Shown piece by piece: positions 1-10,776 of a stretch of DNA of 64,000 nt. The position numbers and the translations under genes were made by a program. Below the pieces are notes generated by a model, which saw nothing but the letters and a program-made list of their open reading frames with translations, made no database searches and had not been told where the DNA came from. How positions within the stretch are numbered: the first letter of the stretch is position 1; each line of letters starts with the position of its first letter. Source of the stretch: Mesostigma viride (taxonomy: Eukaryota; Streptophyta; Mesostigmatophyceae; Mesostigmatales; Mesostigmataceae); contig RPFO01000132.1 of NCBI GenBank assembly GCA_009746045.1, forward strand, positions 809,590 to 873,589, read 5' to 3'.

Positions 1-1014
1 GCCAAGTCCCAGAACACGGGTACTCAGGCTGTTCCAAAGACACTACCTGATCCCCTGGGCCCCTGGGACTCGATCCAGATGGATTTCGTCGGCCCGAAGA
101 CCAAGAATGGCGACAGCAAGATCTTGGTGTTCGTGGACCGACTCACGCGCATGTGCCACCTGGCCCCCTGTCCGGCTGACCTGACAGCCGAGGGGTTTGC
201 CAAACTGTACCTCAACCACGTCTTCCGGTTCCACGGACTCAGCCGCCAGTTCATCTCGGACCGAGACACGCTCTTCACAGCCCGGTTCTGGCAGGAGTTC
301 TTCGACTGCCTGGGAACCAAGGTGTCGCTAGGGACGGCTTATCACAGCTCGTCCTCCCATCTGGTGGAGCGGCTCAACCGCACGGTTCAGGAAACCATGC
401 GCCATTACACCGACGAGGTGGGCAGCAACTGGGAGGAGTTGCTGTGCTTCGTGGAGTTCTCCCTGAACAACGCACCACAGGCCGCCCATGGCCTCACCCC
501 GTTCTTTCTCAACACAGGAAGGCATCCGCTGACGCCGACCGACTTACTGACAAGTCCGGCGCTGGCGGAACCGGAGGTGCTGCGCACTACTCAGGCAGGT
601 GTGAGCAGCCTGCTGGAGAAGATGCGCCAGGCCCACAACAGTGCGGTTAAAGGGTACCGGGCCGCCGCTGAGCGCAACATGGCTCGCGTGGAAGGCAAGC
701 GGGACTCTAGAGCGCCGGACATCGAGGTCGGGGACTGGGTTCTGGTAGAGGGACCCCAGCTCGGTCGATTCTCCCAGAAGGTGGAAGGGGAGCTCAAAAC
801 GAAGCTCCGGCCCATGTACCTGGGACCTCACCAGGTGCTGGAGAAATGGGATGATGTCATGTTCAAGGTGGACGTGCCCATCTCATGGGGCACCGCGACA
901 ACCTTCCACCGCGACCAGCTCAAGCTGTACCACCAGAACTCGATCCAGGGTAGACTCAATCCCCCGGCTCCTGTGGAATACGACCCGGAGACAGGGGAAC
1001 AGGAGGATGAGGTC
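1..1014 (+). CDS. Ty3/gypsy element I: integrase C-terminal part of pol (partial)
   Basis: The frame is open from base 1, so the gene begins left of the window. It encodes a retroviral-type DDE integrase core: first Asp in MDFVGP (codon at 82), second Asp in FISDRD (codon at 259), Glu in LVERLNR (codon at 367). The last two are 35 residues apart, the usual DD35E spacing. After the core comes a conserved tail with HRDQLKLYHQ and PVEYDPETGEQEDEV, the position where chromoviruses normally start a chromodomain. The chromodomain is missing because the LTR of element B begins at 1015; the frame runs on to a stop at 1029 inside that LTR. The protein is close in sequence to the integrase of element J (52563-53495). 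Integrases of this kind insert the cDNA copy into nuclear DNA. As it stands this is a truncated relic. Confidence 0.9.
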
Positions 1015-1848
1015 TGTTGGAAAAGGTAGAGGAAACTAATGGGTTTTACACAATGCCTTGTGCTTGGCCTTGCTACCCTTTCACCTTGCAGGTGATGAAA
1101 GACTGAGCTTGAAGACAATGGAAGAGAGACCAGAAAAAGAGTTTTATTTCATAGGCTTAGAGGTTAGGAAAAGAGGTTCAATAGAGGTTGAATGGAGGTT
1201 CAATGGAGGTTCAATAGAGGTACCTGCCCTTAGGGGGCAGTTTCCTTTTATACCTTTTAGGCTAGGAAGGATGACATCAGCAATGACATCATCACAGAAG
1301 CTTGTAGAAACATCCTAGCATATTCCTAGCATATTCCCAGCATATTCTCAGTATATTCCAGGAATATTCCTGGCATATTCTTAGAACATTCCTAGAACAT
1401 TCTAGACATGATCCAATGAGCTGGCATAATAGCTAGATGCCAAGTGTCTACATAATAATGTGCCACATAACATAATTAATAAAGTGACACATCTCTTCTC
1501 CTTGGAGTGACAAGTGTCATGCAATGAGTCTACCCACTTGTCATCATGTAAGTCATAACATGTGTCATCATGAGCTTCCAACACTTGTCAGCTCATGGAC
1601 CAAACACTTGTCCACTAGGCCATAGCACCACTTGTCAATCAAATACGTGATGCTACTAGGCTGACTCAGGTTACAAGTCATCCATGTCCAAGAATAGGAC
1701 TATGGCACATGAATATTGATCAGCTCATTGAGCCCGATTCATCTAGCTTATCATAGCTATCAAATTCCCAGTCCATATGGAATAAATCCAACAAGAAATA
1801 AATCAGGCTGGGATATATTGTGGTCAGGTGGATATAATATCCTTAACA
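1015..1848 (-). repeat. LTR of element B (copia type, minus orientation)
   Basis: Read on the minus strand this matches the 777-bp LTRs of element A from end to end with divergence and small insertions; it is 834 bp long. It starts TGTTAAGG and ends in CA at position 1015 (minus direction). It carries the reverse complement of the internal landmarks seen in A, such as the CTGCCCCCTAAGGGCAG block. It interrupts the gypsy integrase of element I. No matching partner LTR is present, because B is 5'-truncated at 8025. Confidence 0.85.
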
Positions 1849-2871
1849 CCCCCCTTAGCCACATGGGCACAATGCAAAAGATGTCTGGGTAGGTGGAATC
1901 TCAACACCCCCCTTAACCACATGCTCGTAGCATGCCGTCCAGTTGCTAGCATGGTGCAACTGAAAATGAAGATGCCGTCCTCGTGAAACGCTTGAAGCTC
2001 CAACATGCGGTCATGAGCCGCACTACCGCCACTGATCCCCCCCCGGCAACGCGAATGAGTGTCCTACCATAGCAGCAACGCACTAGCTGCCCATCAATCC
2101 TGGATGGCTGTTACCCAACCCTTGGTTGGAAAAAGTGCTCTAGATGCTACATTCCCCCCTCACTCAAAGCGGCTGCCCATGGACAAAATAGGGGCACGCA
2201 GTCCCACACATATAATACGGCAACACATGCCAACAAAGAAGGTCCTTATGAGCTAACCCAAACGGTATAGAGGTAGGGTAACGGCAACAACACGTGCTGT
2301 ACACACACAAAGCAACATAACATACGCCATCTCACAAAATAAATGACACCAACATCACGTTTTATGCCAAATAAACGGGGTGAGCAAACAAACATATTGG
2401 CAACAAATGCCACACAAACAAGGTGCAATACAACCTTCAACACAAAACAGAGTGGCCATAACAGATAAACATGCTTCATAGCAAAGAAAACAGGACGTGC
2501 AAAACATTACCGCCACAAAGGCGAACACAGGTAACGATTTCTTCGTCACGATTCACAAATCAATGCCCGAGAGTAAACATTACGTCCGACATTACAGCTA
2601 GGCTATGCCGAAGTGCACAGCCGAATTCGACACAAAGGACGTAAGCATTTGCATAAAAGCAATGCTCTCAGCACAAAACAAAATAACACACGCGTCACAG
2701 GCACTTTACTTCCGAAAACAAGTCGTAGACGACGATATAACGGCGCTTCACTACGCCGCAGACCAGTGCCACAAATAGCGTGCAAAACCTCTGGATATAC
2801 ACTCCAGGTAGTCTCGTGGGAACAATGCCAAAATGCGTGGGCCATTGCCACTGAACGCATGGCAAAATAAA
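1849..2871 (-). mobile_element. Element B, 3' internal region (non-coding, minus strand)
   Basis: This is the reverse complement of element A's 3' internal region (about 5500-6538), including the purine tract next to the LTR (ccccccttagcc at 1849-1860 on the plus strand). No credible protein is encoded. The block ends at 2871 where element A has inserted. The last five bases, ATAAA (2867-2871), are the left copy of A's target site duplication. The continuation of B is at 7319-8025. Confidence 0.85.
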
Positions 2872-3648
2872 TGTTAGGGATATTATATCCACCTGGCCAC
2901 AATATATCCCAGCCTGATTTATTTCTTGTTGGATTTATTCCATATGGACTGGGAATTTGATAGCTTTGATAAGCTAGATGAATTGGGCTCAATGAGCTGA
3001 TCAATATTCATGTGCCATAGTCCTATACTTGGACATGGATGACTTGTAACCTGAGTCAGCCTAGTAGCATCACGTATTTGATTGACAAGTGGTGCTATGG
3101 CCTATTGGACAAGTGTTTGGTCCATGAGCTGACAAGTGTTGGCAGCTCATGATGACACATGTTATCACTTACATGATGACAAGTGGGTAGACTCATTGCA
3201 TGACACTTGTCACTCCAAGGAGAAGAGATGTGTCACTTTATTAATTATGTTATGTGGCACATTATTACGTAGACACTTGGCATCTAGCTATTATGCCAGC
3301 TCAAATTGGATCATGTCTAGAATGTTCTAGGAATGTTCTAAGAATATGCTGGGAATATGCTAGGAATATGCTAGGATGTTTCTACAAGCTTCTGTGATGA
3401 TGTCATTGCTGATGTCATCCTTCCTAGCCTAAAAGGTATAAAAGGAAACTGCCCCCTAAGGGCAGGTACCTCCATTCAACCTCCATTCAAGCTCTTCTCC
3501 AACTATTATATTCTAATAAAGCCATTTATTCTTCCACGTAAATTGTCTTCAACCTCTCTTTCTTTCAGCACCTGCAAGGTGTGTGGGTAGCAAGGCCAAG
3601 CACAAGGCATTGTGTAAAACCCATTAGTTTCCTCTCCCAATCCAAACA
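2872..3648 (+). repeat. Element A 5' LTR
   Basis: A 777-bp repeat bounded by TG...CA and nearly identical to 6539-7313. It contains a TATA-like box and an AATAAA signal in the order expected for U3-R-U5. Confidence 0.93.
3437..3444 (+). promoter_or_regulatory. TATA box of element A LTR
   Basis: TATAAAAG lies 78 bp upstream of the AATAAA signal (3515-3520) in the 5' LTR, with an identical copy at 7102-7109 in the 3' LTR. The order fits a U3 promoter followed by R with the poly(A) signal. This is sequence-based inference; no transcript data are available here. Confidence 0.65.
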
Positions 3649-3660
3649 TGATATCGGAGG
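3649..3660 (+). other. Primer-binding site of element A
   Basis: TGATATCGGAGG starts directly after the LTR. It resembles the TGGTATCAGAGC type complementary to the 3' end of initiator tRNA-Met that copia elements use, with three mismatches. Element G has a better match, TGGTATCGGGAT, at the same place. Confidence 0.6.
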
Positions 3661-3731
3661 TTTGTTACTGAGGAACAAGAAGACCACTGTGAACCCAGAG
3701 ACATCCAATTCCATTGGCGACTGAAGACACC

Positions 3732-5450
3732 ATGGCTACCAAGGAAGCGTGCTACAAGCAATTCCGGGCAACAAGCAAGTCCATCACAACGTTTGATGGG
3801 CGGTCTCTGAGGAAATGGGAAGAAATCAAGGCTGTGTTGAAGGCCTTAGCATCGGCCTATTGTGACCTGGTCAAGGTCCTAACTGGAGAGGAGGATTCGC
3901 TAAAGGAGGTCAAGACTGCGCTGCTGGAGGCGGAGGAGCTACTGCACGGAAGGCGTTCTGCTCAAGCAAAGGAGGGCTCCCCTAACGGCCAGGTTTTCCA
4001 CACTACTACGAAGAAAAGTGGAGGAAAGAGGCGGTGCAATTACTGCAAGAAGGCCGGGCACGTGGACACCCAGTGCTGGGAGAAGCATCCGGAGCTGAAG
4101 CAAGAACGCAAGAACAAGGCAACGCGACGGAACCAAGCGAGAAAGGAGCACTCACCAGGTGCCAGCGAGGCGCGTATCACCGAGGAGGCTGCGGAGCGGT
4201 CCGGCTTCGTCTTCGCCACCATCGCCGAGTCGCCATCGCCGTCGGATGCTGCTGCACTCACGCAGTATGAAAAGAAAGCACCGACCAGCTGGGTGCTGGA
4301 TTCTGCAGCGAGCTGTCACATGACGCCATGCCCGTCGGATTTCGTGTGCCTGCACCCTCACAACAGGGAAATCGCCGGCTCAGGCGGCAAACTGAAGGCG
4401 ACAGCCATCGGGACTGTCAAGCTGAAGCTGCCGGGCCAGGAGGCAGACGTGCACCTCCAAAACGCGCTGCTCGTTCCAAAGCTGAGCACCCGACTTTTAT
4501 CTGTCGGCCAGCTCGTCAAGGATGGCCACAACGTCGACCTCGCCAAGCGGGTTGCTGTGCTGGACAGCAGGCCCTGCAGCATCGTGACGAGGAACAACAC
4601 CTACTTTTTGCCCGCGCGCGGTGCGGACGCAGCGATGGACGCCATCCCAGAGCTGAAATCTTCGGCGACGAGCTTCAAGGACGTCGACGCTGCCTGTCAA
4701 GGGCAGAAAATGGCGAGCAGCGAGCGCAGCATCTCACGTGCCTCGGGACACGCGGCGGAGTGGCTGGCCGTGGGCCTAACGGTCATACTGGCCATGCTTG
4801 CCCGTGTATGCGGGATCGGGGGCGGCCTACTGGGCATTACTCGCACACTGCGTGGCTTTATATACTCTGCGCCGGCCCAGTGGAAGTTCACGCCAATTCG
4901 AGAAGTTTCCAGCGCAATGGAGAAGTCCGTGTCAGACGCTGAAGTACTTCCAGAAACCGCGGTCCAGAACAGCCCAGTGCAGGCGGAGCGCGTTGTCGCC
5001 GCCAGCATACCAGGTGATACTGGTGCTAGTAACCAAAGTCCGGCGACCAGACCAAAGGCGCGGCGCTCGAACGCTGCCAGCCTAACTGAGGGGGAACAAA
5101 TTCGTGACGCGAGGGCGAAATCGACCATTTTTCTAAGTCCTGGACTGCCAAGTCCGGTGCTGGCGCGAGGCCTCGAGCGAGCCGACAACGACGTGGACAG
5201 CGACCTGTCAGCCACAGTGCTGTCAAGCACCAACGGTCAACTCAGGTGCAAAATGCTGCCAAGGTATCACGTCGGTCAGTTTACGGTGTTCGGCCAGGCT
5301 ATGGCATTTGCAATTGCGCTAGCTGCAACGACCCTTGGAAATTGTCGCCCAGGATGCACAGACCCCACTCCTCAAGGTTGCCTTAATGTTTTGTCTGTGG
5401 GAAATGAACTTGTATGTCGACTTTTGTGTCGTGTTTGCTGGAAATTGTGA
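3732..5450 (+). CDS. Element A Gag-protease fused to a membrane-segment tail
   Basis: The ATG at 3732 is in good context (accATGG) and gives 572 residues. The N-terminal third is copia-like gag with a CCHC zinc knuckle (CNYCKKAGHVDTQC, about residue 102). A copia-type retropepsin follows, with the active site WVLDSAASCHMTP near residue 187 and the later ALLVPKLSTRLLSVGQL segment typical of this family. The integrase, RT and RNase H expected next are absent. After about residue 330 there is an unrelated tail with a hydrophobic, likely membrane-spanning stretch (AEWLAVGLTVILAMLARVCG), then a low-complexity region rich in Ala and Ser, ending with several Cys. Part of this tail is also present, inverted, in B (7379-8025), so it is a family trait and not an accident of one copy. 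The tail's function is unknown. Confidence 0.85.
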   Translation: MATKEACYKQFRATSKSITTFDGRSLRKWEEIKAVLKALASAYCDLVKVLTGEEDSLKEVKTALLEAEELLHGRRSAQAKEGSPNGQVFHTTTKKSGGKRRCNYCKKAGHVDTQCWEKHPELKQERKNKATRRNQARKEHSPGASEARITEEAAERSGFVFATIAESPSPSDAAALTQYEKKAPTSWVLDSAASCHMTPCPSDFVCLHPHNREIAGSGGKLKATAIGTVKLKLPGQEADVHLQNALLVPKLSTRLLSVGQLVKDGHNVDLAKRVAVLDSRPCSIVTRNNTYFLPARGADAAMDAIPELKSSATSFKDVDAACQGQKMASSERSISRASGHAAEWLAVGLTVILAMLARVCGIGGGLLGITRTLRGFIYSAPAQWKFTPIREVSSAMEKSVSDAEVLPETAVQNSPVQAERVVAASIPGDTGASNQSPATRPKARRSNAASLTEGEQIRDARAKSTIFLSPGLPSPVLARGLERADNDVDSDLSATVLSSTNGQLRCKMLPRYHVGQFTVFGQAMAFAIALAATTLGNCRPGCTDPTPQGCLNVLSVGNELVCRLLCRVCWKL

Positions 5451-6530
5451 GGCGCCGTAAGCGTGCGTTTTCTGGTTCTTTCTTTGTGTTCTTCCAGCAA
5501 TTATGTGCTTATTTTGCCATGCGTTCAGTGGCGATGGCCCACGCATATTGTTATTGTTCCCACGAGACGTTTTCTACGTACCTGGAGTGTGTATCCAGAG
5601 TTTTTGCACGCTATTTGTGGCACTAGTCTGCGGCGTAGTGAAGCGCCGTTATATCGTCGTCTACGACTTGTTTTCGTAAGTAAAGTGCCTGTGACGCGTG
5701 TGTTATTTTGTTTTGTGCTGAGAGCATTGCTTTTATGCAAGTGTTTACGTCCTTTGTGTCGAGTTCGGCTGTGCATTTCGGCATAGCCTGTAATGTCGGA
5801 CGTCATGTTTACTCTCGGGCACTGATTTGTGAATCGTGACGAAGTAATCGTTACTTATGTGTTCGCCTTTGTGGCGGTAATGTTTTGCACGTCCTGTTTT
5901 CTTTGCTATGAAGCGCGTTTATCTGTTATGGCCACTGCGTTTTGTGTTGAAGGTTGTATTGTACCTTGTTTGTGTGGCATTTGTTGCCATGTTTGTTTGC
6001 TCACCCCGTTTATTTGGCGTAAAACGTGATGTTGGTGTCATTTATTTTGTGAGATGGCGTATGTTATGTTGCTCCGTGTGTGTACAGCACGTATTGTTGC
6101 CGTTACCCTACCTCTATACCGTTTGGGTTAGCTCATAGGGACTTTCTTTGTTGGCATGTGTTGCCGTATTATATGTGTGGGACTGTGTGGCCCTATTGTG
6201 TCCATGGGCAGCCGCTTTGAGTGAGGGGGGAATGTAGCATCTAGAGCACTTTTTCCAACTAAGGGTTGGGTATCAGCCATCCAGGATTGATGGGCAGCTA
6301 GTGCGTTGCTGCTATGGTAGGACACTCATTCGCGTTGCCGGGGGGGACGGATCAGTGGCGGTAGTGCGGCTCATGACCGCATGTTGGAGCTTCAAGCGTT
6401 TCACGAGGACGGCATCTTCATTTTCAGTTGCACCATGCTAGCAACTGGACGGCATGCTACGAGCATGTGGTTAAGGGGGGTGTTGAGATTCCACCTACCC
6501 AGTCATCTTTTGCTTTGTGCCCATGTGGCT
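5451..6530 (+). other. Element A 3' internal region, non-coding
   Basis: About 1.1 kb between the gag-protease stop and the purine tract. It is T/G-rich on the plus strand and only carries short open frames without recognisable domains. The same sequence appears inverted at 1849-2871 in B. It may hold packaging or export signals for a non-autonomous element, but nothing in the sequence proves this. Confidence 0.6.
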
Positions 6531-6538
6531 AAGGGGGG
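6531..6538 (+). other. Polypurine tract of element A
   Basis: AAGGGGGG directly precedes the TG of the 3' LTR, the position of the plus-strand primer in reverse transcription. A second similar tract (ttaaggggggtgttgag) lies at 6470-6487. Confidence 0.8.
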
Positions 6539-7313
6539 TGTTAGGGATATTATATCCACCTGGCCACAATATATCCCAGCCTGATTTATTTCTTGTTGGA
6601 TTTATTCCATATGGACTGGGAATTTGATAGCTTTGATAAGCTAGATGAATTGGGCTCAATGAGCTGATCAATATTCATGTGCCATAGTCCTATACTTGGA
6701 CATGGATGACTTGTAACCTGAGTCAGCCTAGTAGCATCACGTATTTGATTGACAAGTGGTGCTATGGCCTATTGGACAAGTGTTTGGTCCATGAGCTGAC
6801 AAGTGTTGGCAGCTCATGATGACACATGTTATCACTTACATGATGACAAGTGGGTAGACTCATTGCATGACACTTGTCACTCCAAGGAGAAGAGATGTGT
6901 CACTTTATTAATTATGTTATGTGGCACATTATTACGTAGACACTTGGCATCTAGCTATTATGCCAGCTCATTGGATCATGTCTAGAATGTTCTAGGAATG
7001 TTCTAAGAATATGCTGGGAATATGCTAGGAATATGCTAGGATGTTTCTACAAGCTTCTGTGATGATGTCATTGCTGATGTCATCCTTCCTAGCCTAAAAG
7101 GTATAAAAGGAAACTGCCCCCTAAGGGCAGGTACCTCCATTCAACCTCCATTCAAGCTCTTCTCCAACTATTATATTCTAATAAAGCCATTTATTCTTCC
7201 ACGTAAATTGTCTTCAACCTCTCTTTCTTTCAGCACCTGCAAGGTGTGTGGGTAGCAAGGCCAAGCACAAGGCATTGTGTAAAACCCATTAGTTTCCTCT
7301 CCCAATCCAAACA
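6539..7313 (+). repeat. Element A 3' LTR
   Basis: A 775-bp partner of 2872-3648, ending CCAAACA and followed directly by the target duplication ATAAA (7314-7318). AATAAA is at 7180-7185. Confidence 0.93.
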
Positions 7314-8025
7314 ATAAACACATAATTGCTGGAAGAACACAATTAAGAAAGAACCAGAAAACGCAGGCTTACGGCGCCTCACAATTTCCAGCAAACACGA
7401 CACAAAAGTCGACATACAAGTTCATTTCCCACAGACAAAACATTAGGGCAACCTATAGGAGTGGGGTCTGTGCATCCTGGGCGACAATTTCCAAGGGTCG
7501 TTGCAGCTAGCGCAGTTGCAAATGCCATAGCCTGGCCGAACACCGTAAACTGACCGACGTGATACCTTGGCAGCATTTTGCACCTGAGTTGACCGTTGGT
7601 GCTTGACATCACTGTGGCTGACAGGTCGCTGTCCACGTCGTTGTCGGCTCGCTCGAGGCCTCGCGCCAGCACCGGACTTGGCAGTCCAGGACTTTGAAAA
7701 ATTTGGCAGCTTGGTCGATTTCGCCCTTGCGTCACGAATTTGTTCCCCCTCAGTTAGGCTGGCAGCGTTCATGCGCCGCGCCTTTGGTCTGGTCGCCAGA
7801 CTTTGGTTACTAGCACCAGTATCACCTGGTATGCTGGCGGCGACAACGCGCTCCGCCTGCACTGGGCTGTTCTCGACCGCGGTTTCTGGAAGTACTTCAG
7901 CGTCTGACACGGACTTCTCCATTGCGCTGGAAACTTCTCGAATTGGCGTGAACTTCCACTGGGCCGGCGCAGAGTATAAAAAGCCACGCCGTGTGCGAGT
8001 AATGCCCAGTAGGCCGCCCCCGATC
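7314..8025 (-). pseudogene. Element B, remainder of the internal region (tail of Gag-protease ORF, minus)
   Basis: After A's right target duplication the older copy B resumes. On the minus strand it encodes the C-terminal tail seen in element A, such as IPGDTGASNQS and the CRLLCRVCWKL end. It has a frame disruption: two overlapping minus frames at 7379-7735 and 7443-8027 each match parts of A's tail. It stops at 8025 within GGGGGCGGCC, corresponding to about base 4820 of A, and joins a copia RT relic with a 2-bp microhomology (TC). B therefore lost its 5' half. Confidence 0.8.
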
Positions 8026-8388
8026 AAGAGGGCTTTTCTTAAGGGTGACCAGGATCTGACAGGCTAGGCAGACTTGGAGAGATATATCCCTCCTTTCTTT
8101 GTGACTGTACCTGCTGTATGGAGAGCAGAGATAAAGGCCAGGTACCTGAGAATTCTGAAAGGGTTGGAAGGTCTCAGGTCCAGTCCCATCATCTGGAGGA
8201 AGAGCCTAGAGAAGTTCTTGAAGAATACCTGTGGCTTTTCTGTGTCTCCAGTGGATCCCTGTTTGTTCCAAGGGTCCCACAATGGCCTCCCTGTCTTTGC
8301 CTCCCTGCATGGTGATGACCTGCATCTCATAGGTCCACCAGACTGGGTTGAGGCTGTTTTGGCCAAGATCCAGAAGCGGTTTGAGCTC
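8026..8388 (+). pseudogene. Copia-type reverse transcriptase fragment, left part
   Basis: Begins KRAFLKGDQ and continues PFFVTVPAVWRAEIKARYL, matching the RT of element C at 19320-19680. The catalytic box is HGDD (8308-8319) instead of the usual YVDD. There is a stop and local rearrangement near 8065 (LTG*ADLERYIPPFF). The frame is cut at FELG (8388) by a hAT-like insertion and resumes at 9893 with GK, giving the uninterrupted FELGK seen in element C. Confidence 0.85.
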
Positions 8389-8801
8389 GGGTTGTTATGT
8401 ACGCCGCACTTTTGCGATAAAATGCGGGATAAAGCATATTATGGGCCTCGACGTATTTTACGCGTATTTTACGTCTGACCACGCGGTTTGGACTTAGAAT
8501 TTTTCGGGGGTACCAGCGGGCAGCGGGCACTGGCGCGGTGCCCAGATTCTGGGCGCGGCGCGCTCACTGCACATTTGAGATTTTTACTACTAGAAGTAGA
8601 TGCGTACAGTTCTTTTCATAAAGCGCAAGCCTTGCAAAATGTTTGGCCGGTAGGAGACAGCTAGGACTAGGTACATAACGCATAATAACAGTGTGCCAGC
8701 AAATGCCAGCTGTGCTACTGACGGTGTACAGTAATGCAATATAGCGACGACGAGGCCATTGCGACTGTGCGACAGTGTGCAGCCATTTTCGATTTGCAGC
8801 C

Positions 8802-9353
8802 ATGAGGAAGAAAGGGCCTGAATGGGATTTCGTTCTCGAGAAGAAAGAAGCAGTCACAGATGCTCTTAGTAACAAAACGCAGTTTGTGTCGAATAAGTTC
8901 TGCTCATTTTGCAACAAGAAGTTCTCATACGGGGCGGGGGCAATCAGCGTATTCCGAGTCCGTGCACACTTTGCCGGAATCGCAGGGGAAGGGATGTTAC
9001 CCTGCGACAAAATTCCACCGAATATCCGGAGCAAGTTTCTCAGGATGTATAACAACAAGTCGCAGCAGTCAGACACCAAGAAGCAGCACAATTTGAACAG
9101 GGCAATGGCGGAGATGGGAGGGGCTGCGCCGGCTGACTTGTCGTCGGTTCCCAGCAAAGGCCAGCTGAGCATCACCAAATGGCTGGTTCCCGTCGACGAG
9201 AAAGGTGTCCAGCTGCTGGCTGCCGAATTTTTTTATCGAGAACGGCATTGCCTTCAATGCGGCTGAGAGCGCCTCTTTCAAGCAGATGGTGGCCGGCATG
9301 GTCCAGTACAGAGGAGGGCACGTCACCCCTCCTTCTCGGCAGTTGTTGGGTGG
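8802..9353 (+). pseudogene. hAT transposase N-terminal fragment with BED-type zinc finger
   Basis: ATG at 8802 follows a gccATGA context. The protein has CSFCNKKFSYGAGAISVFRV then a His and Cys farther on (RAHFAG ... LPCDKIPP), the C2-H-C arrangement of BED fingers found at the N-terminus of hAT transposases. After a run of seven T (9228-9234) the frame shifts, and the conserved hAT segment FFIENGIAFNAAESASFKQM continues in another frame, followed by PPSRQLLGG. The RNase H-like catalytic domain and C-terminal dimerisation region are absent. The source is a DNA-binding transposase; this copy is dead. Confidence 0.75.
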
Positions 9354-9378
9354 CGAGTGTGTATGTGTATGGAGCTTG

Positions 9379-9420
9379 TTGTGGGATCCTTGAGAGCACT
9401 TGCTCTCAAGGATCCCACAA
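9379..9420. repeat. Perfect 20-bp-arm hairpin beside a direct repeat
   Basis: TTGTGGGATCCTTGAGAGCA (9379-9398), spacer CT, then its exact reverse complement (9401-9420). The left arm with its TGTATG-rich upstream sequence recurs at about 9476-9518. The block lies where the hAT transposase is deleted. Confidence 0.8.
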
Positions 9421-9892
9421 TAAGGTCCTTGTGTCCTATATCCTCTGCTGTTGTGCATTTTGTCAATGATGAATGTGTGTGTATGTGTATGGAGCTTGTT
9501 GTGGGATCCTTGAGAGCATGGTCCGTAGTTGTGTCTTATGTCCTCTCATGCATTATAGAGTGGATGGCTTTCCTTACAATTAATTAATTAATTAATTGAT
9601 TCCTTACAATTCCCGTTGCAGCATGCTCCCCCCTGCATTTAACAAATCATAATCAGATAGGATTGCAGGGCATAAATGGAAGATGTTAATAAATAAGCAT
9701 ATACACCAAATTTCAGTTGTAATAACTGCATGACCATTATCAAGGAGCGTGCTAATTGGGTGACTGACAATTGGACCACAAAAACTGTCGCGCATTTTAC
9801 CACCGCGTATTTTATACCCCCCACGTATAATACGCGTATTTTAAGTCCACGTATTATACCCCGCACACGTATTTTACAACCTGGTAATTGAG

Positions 9893-10776
9893 TTGAGCTA
9901 GGTAAGATACAGCACATGGTGGAGAATGAGCCTATGGTCTTCTGTGGCATGCAGGCTACGTTGTTCCAGGCGCAGGGCTCGTGGTTCATCAAGATGGAGG
10001 GTGGTAAGGACTATCCACAGCAGATTATAGATGCATTGCAGGAGCCCATCACGCAGGCTAGGTGTGCTACCATCAGGGGCATGCTGGCATGGCTTGCAAG
10101 TATATGTGCCCCTGACTTGCTGGTCTTGAGTCGACTTACTGATTCCCAGCTAGTTGAGGTGGGTGCTGAGAGTGTGGTGCAGGCTGTCATGATGTCTCCC
10201 CCTTTTATACTGGGTCCTGTGGATTTGTAGAAGCCCCTTGACATGATCCTCTATGTAGACAGTTCTATGGACAATAGGAAGGTCACAGAGGTCAGGGGCA
10301 GGGCAGCAGCATTAGTTACCCTGGAGCAAGATCACACCTCACTTGTTACCTGGTACAGTCGGTTGCAGAACAGGGTTACACCCAGCAGTGATATTGCTGA
10401 GTGCAGGGCAATCTGTGAAGGGCTGCATACTGCTCTTTACTTGAGGGAGCTCTTCTACCAGCTATGTCTAGTGGCTTCCTGTAGGTTGCAGCTGCACACA
10501 CTGGTGAGGACTGATAGCATGGGCATGGTGCAATTTGTGCACAGGCAGCTGGCCAGGAGCAGGGAACTTGACTACTTGTTGCTCAAGGAGATGTCCTACC
10601 TAGCTCACATTGAACATGTGCCTGGTGTGGACAACCCTGCAGATGCCCTCACCAAGCTGGAGGAGAAGGCGGAGCGGCAGTACCCCCTGCTCCGTGGGCT
10701 CATGGACCCCTTATATACGGGCGGCCATAGAGACCAGGCCTTGCTTCAGCTTGGGTGTCCCCAGTGGGTTGTTTGA
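9893..10776 (+). pseudogene. Copia-type RT end and RNase H, right part
   Basis: Continues the 8026-8388 fragment with MVENEPMVFCGMQAT and a block nearly identical to element C. RNase H landmarks are present in order: LYVDSSMD, SSDIAECRAICEG, RTDSMGMV and NPADALTK, the last matching the ADALTK-like signature of copia RNase H. An in-frame TAG at 10228 (GPVDL*KPLDM) where element C has a Tyr codon makes it a pseudogene. Confidence 0.85.

Larger units (their letters stand above)
2872..7313 (+). mobile_element. Element A: young non-autonomous Ty1/copia-type LTR retrotransposon
   Basis: The element is complete by structure: two LTRs of 777 and 775 bp that begin TGTTAGGG and end CCAAACA, a primer-binding site, one long ORF, a purine tract and flanking ATAAA duplications (2867-2871 and 7314-7318). 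The LTRs are nearly identical; the visible difference is a 2-bp indel (gctcaaattgg against gctcattgg). Insertion was therefore recent. It sits inside an inverted, older copy of its own family (B). It encodes gag and protease but no integrase, RT or RNase H, so it must be mobilised in trans. Confidence 0.93.
8389..9892 (+). mobile_element. Decayed hAT-like DNA transposon inserted in copia RT
   Basis: About 1.5 kb splits the RT fragment. The flanks TTGAGCTC (8381-8388) and TTGAGCTA (9893-9900) look like an 8-bp target duplication with one change, the hAT length. Both ends carry related AT-rich motifs with repeated CGTATTTTA units in opposite orientation (8450-8472 and about 9790-9880), but the exact terminal bases are not clean, so the boundaries are approximate. 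Inside lie a BED-finger transposase fragment and simple repeats. Most of the transposase is deleted, so the copy is non-autonomous. Confidence 0.65.

Noticed and set aside
5463-6138. Cys/Phe/Val-rich frames repeated in both orientations (also 2246-3004)
   Set aside because: They fall in the non-coding 3' internal region shared by elements A and B, overlap one another in several frames and have no domain.
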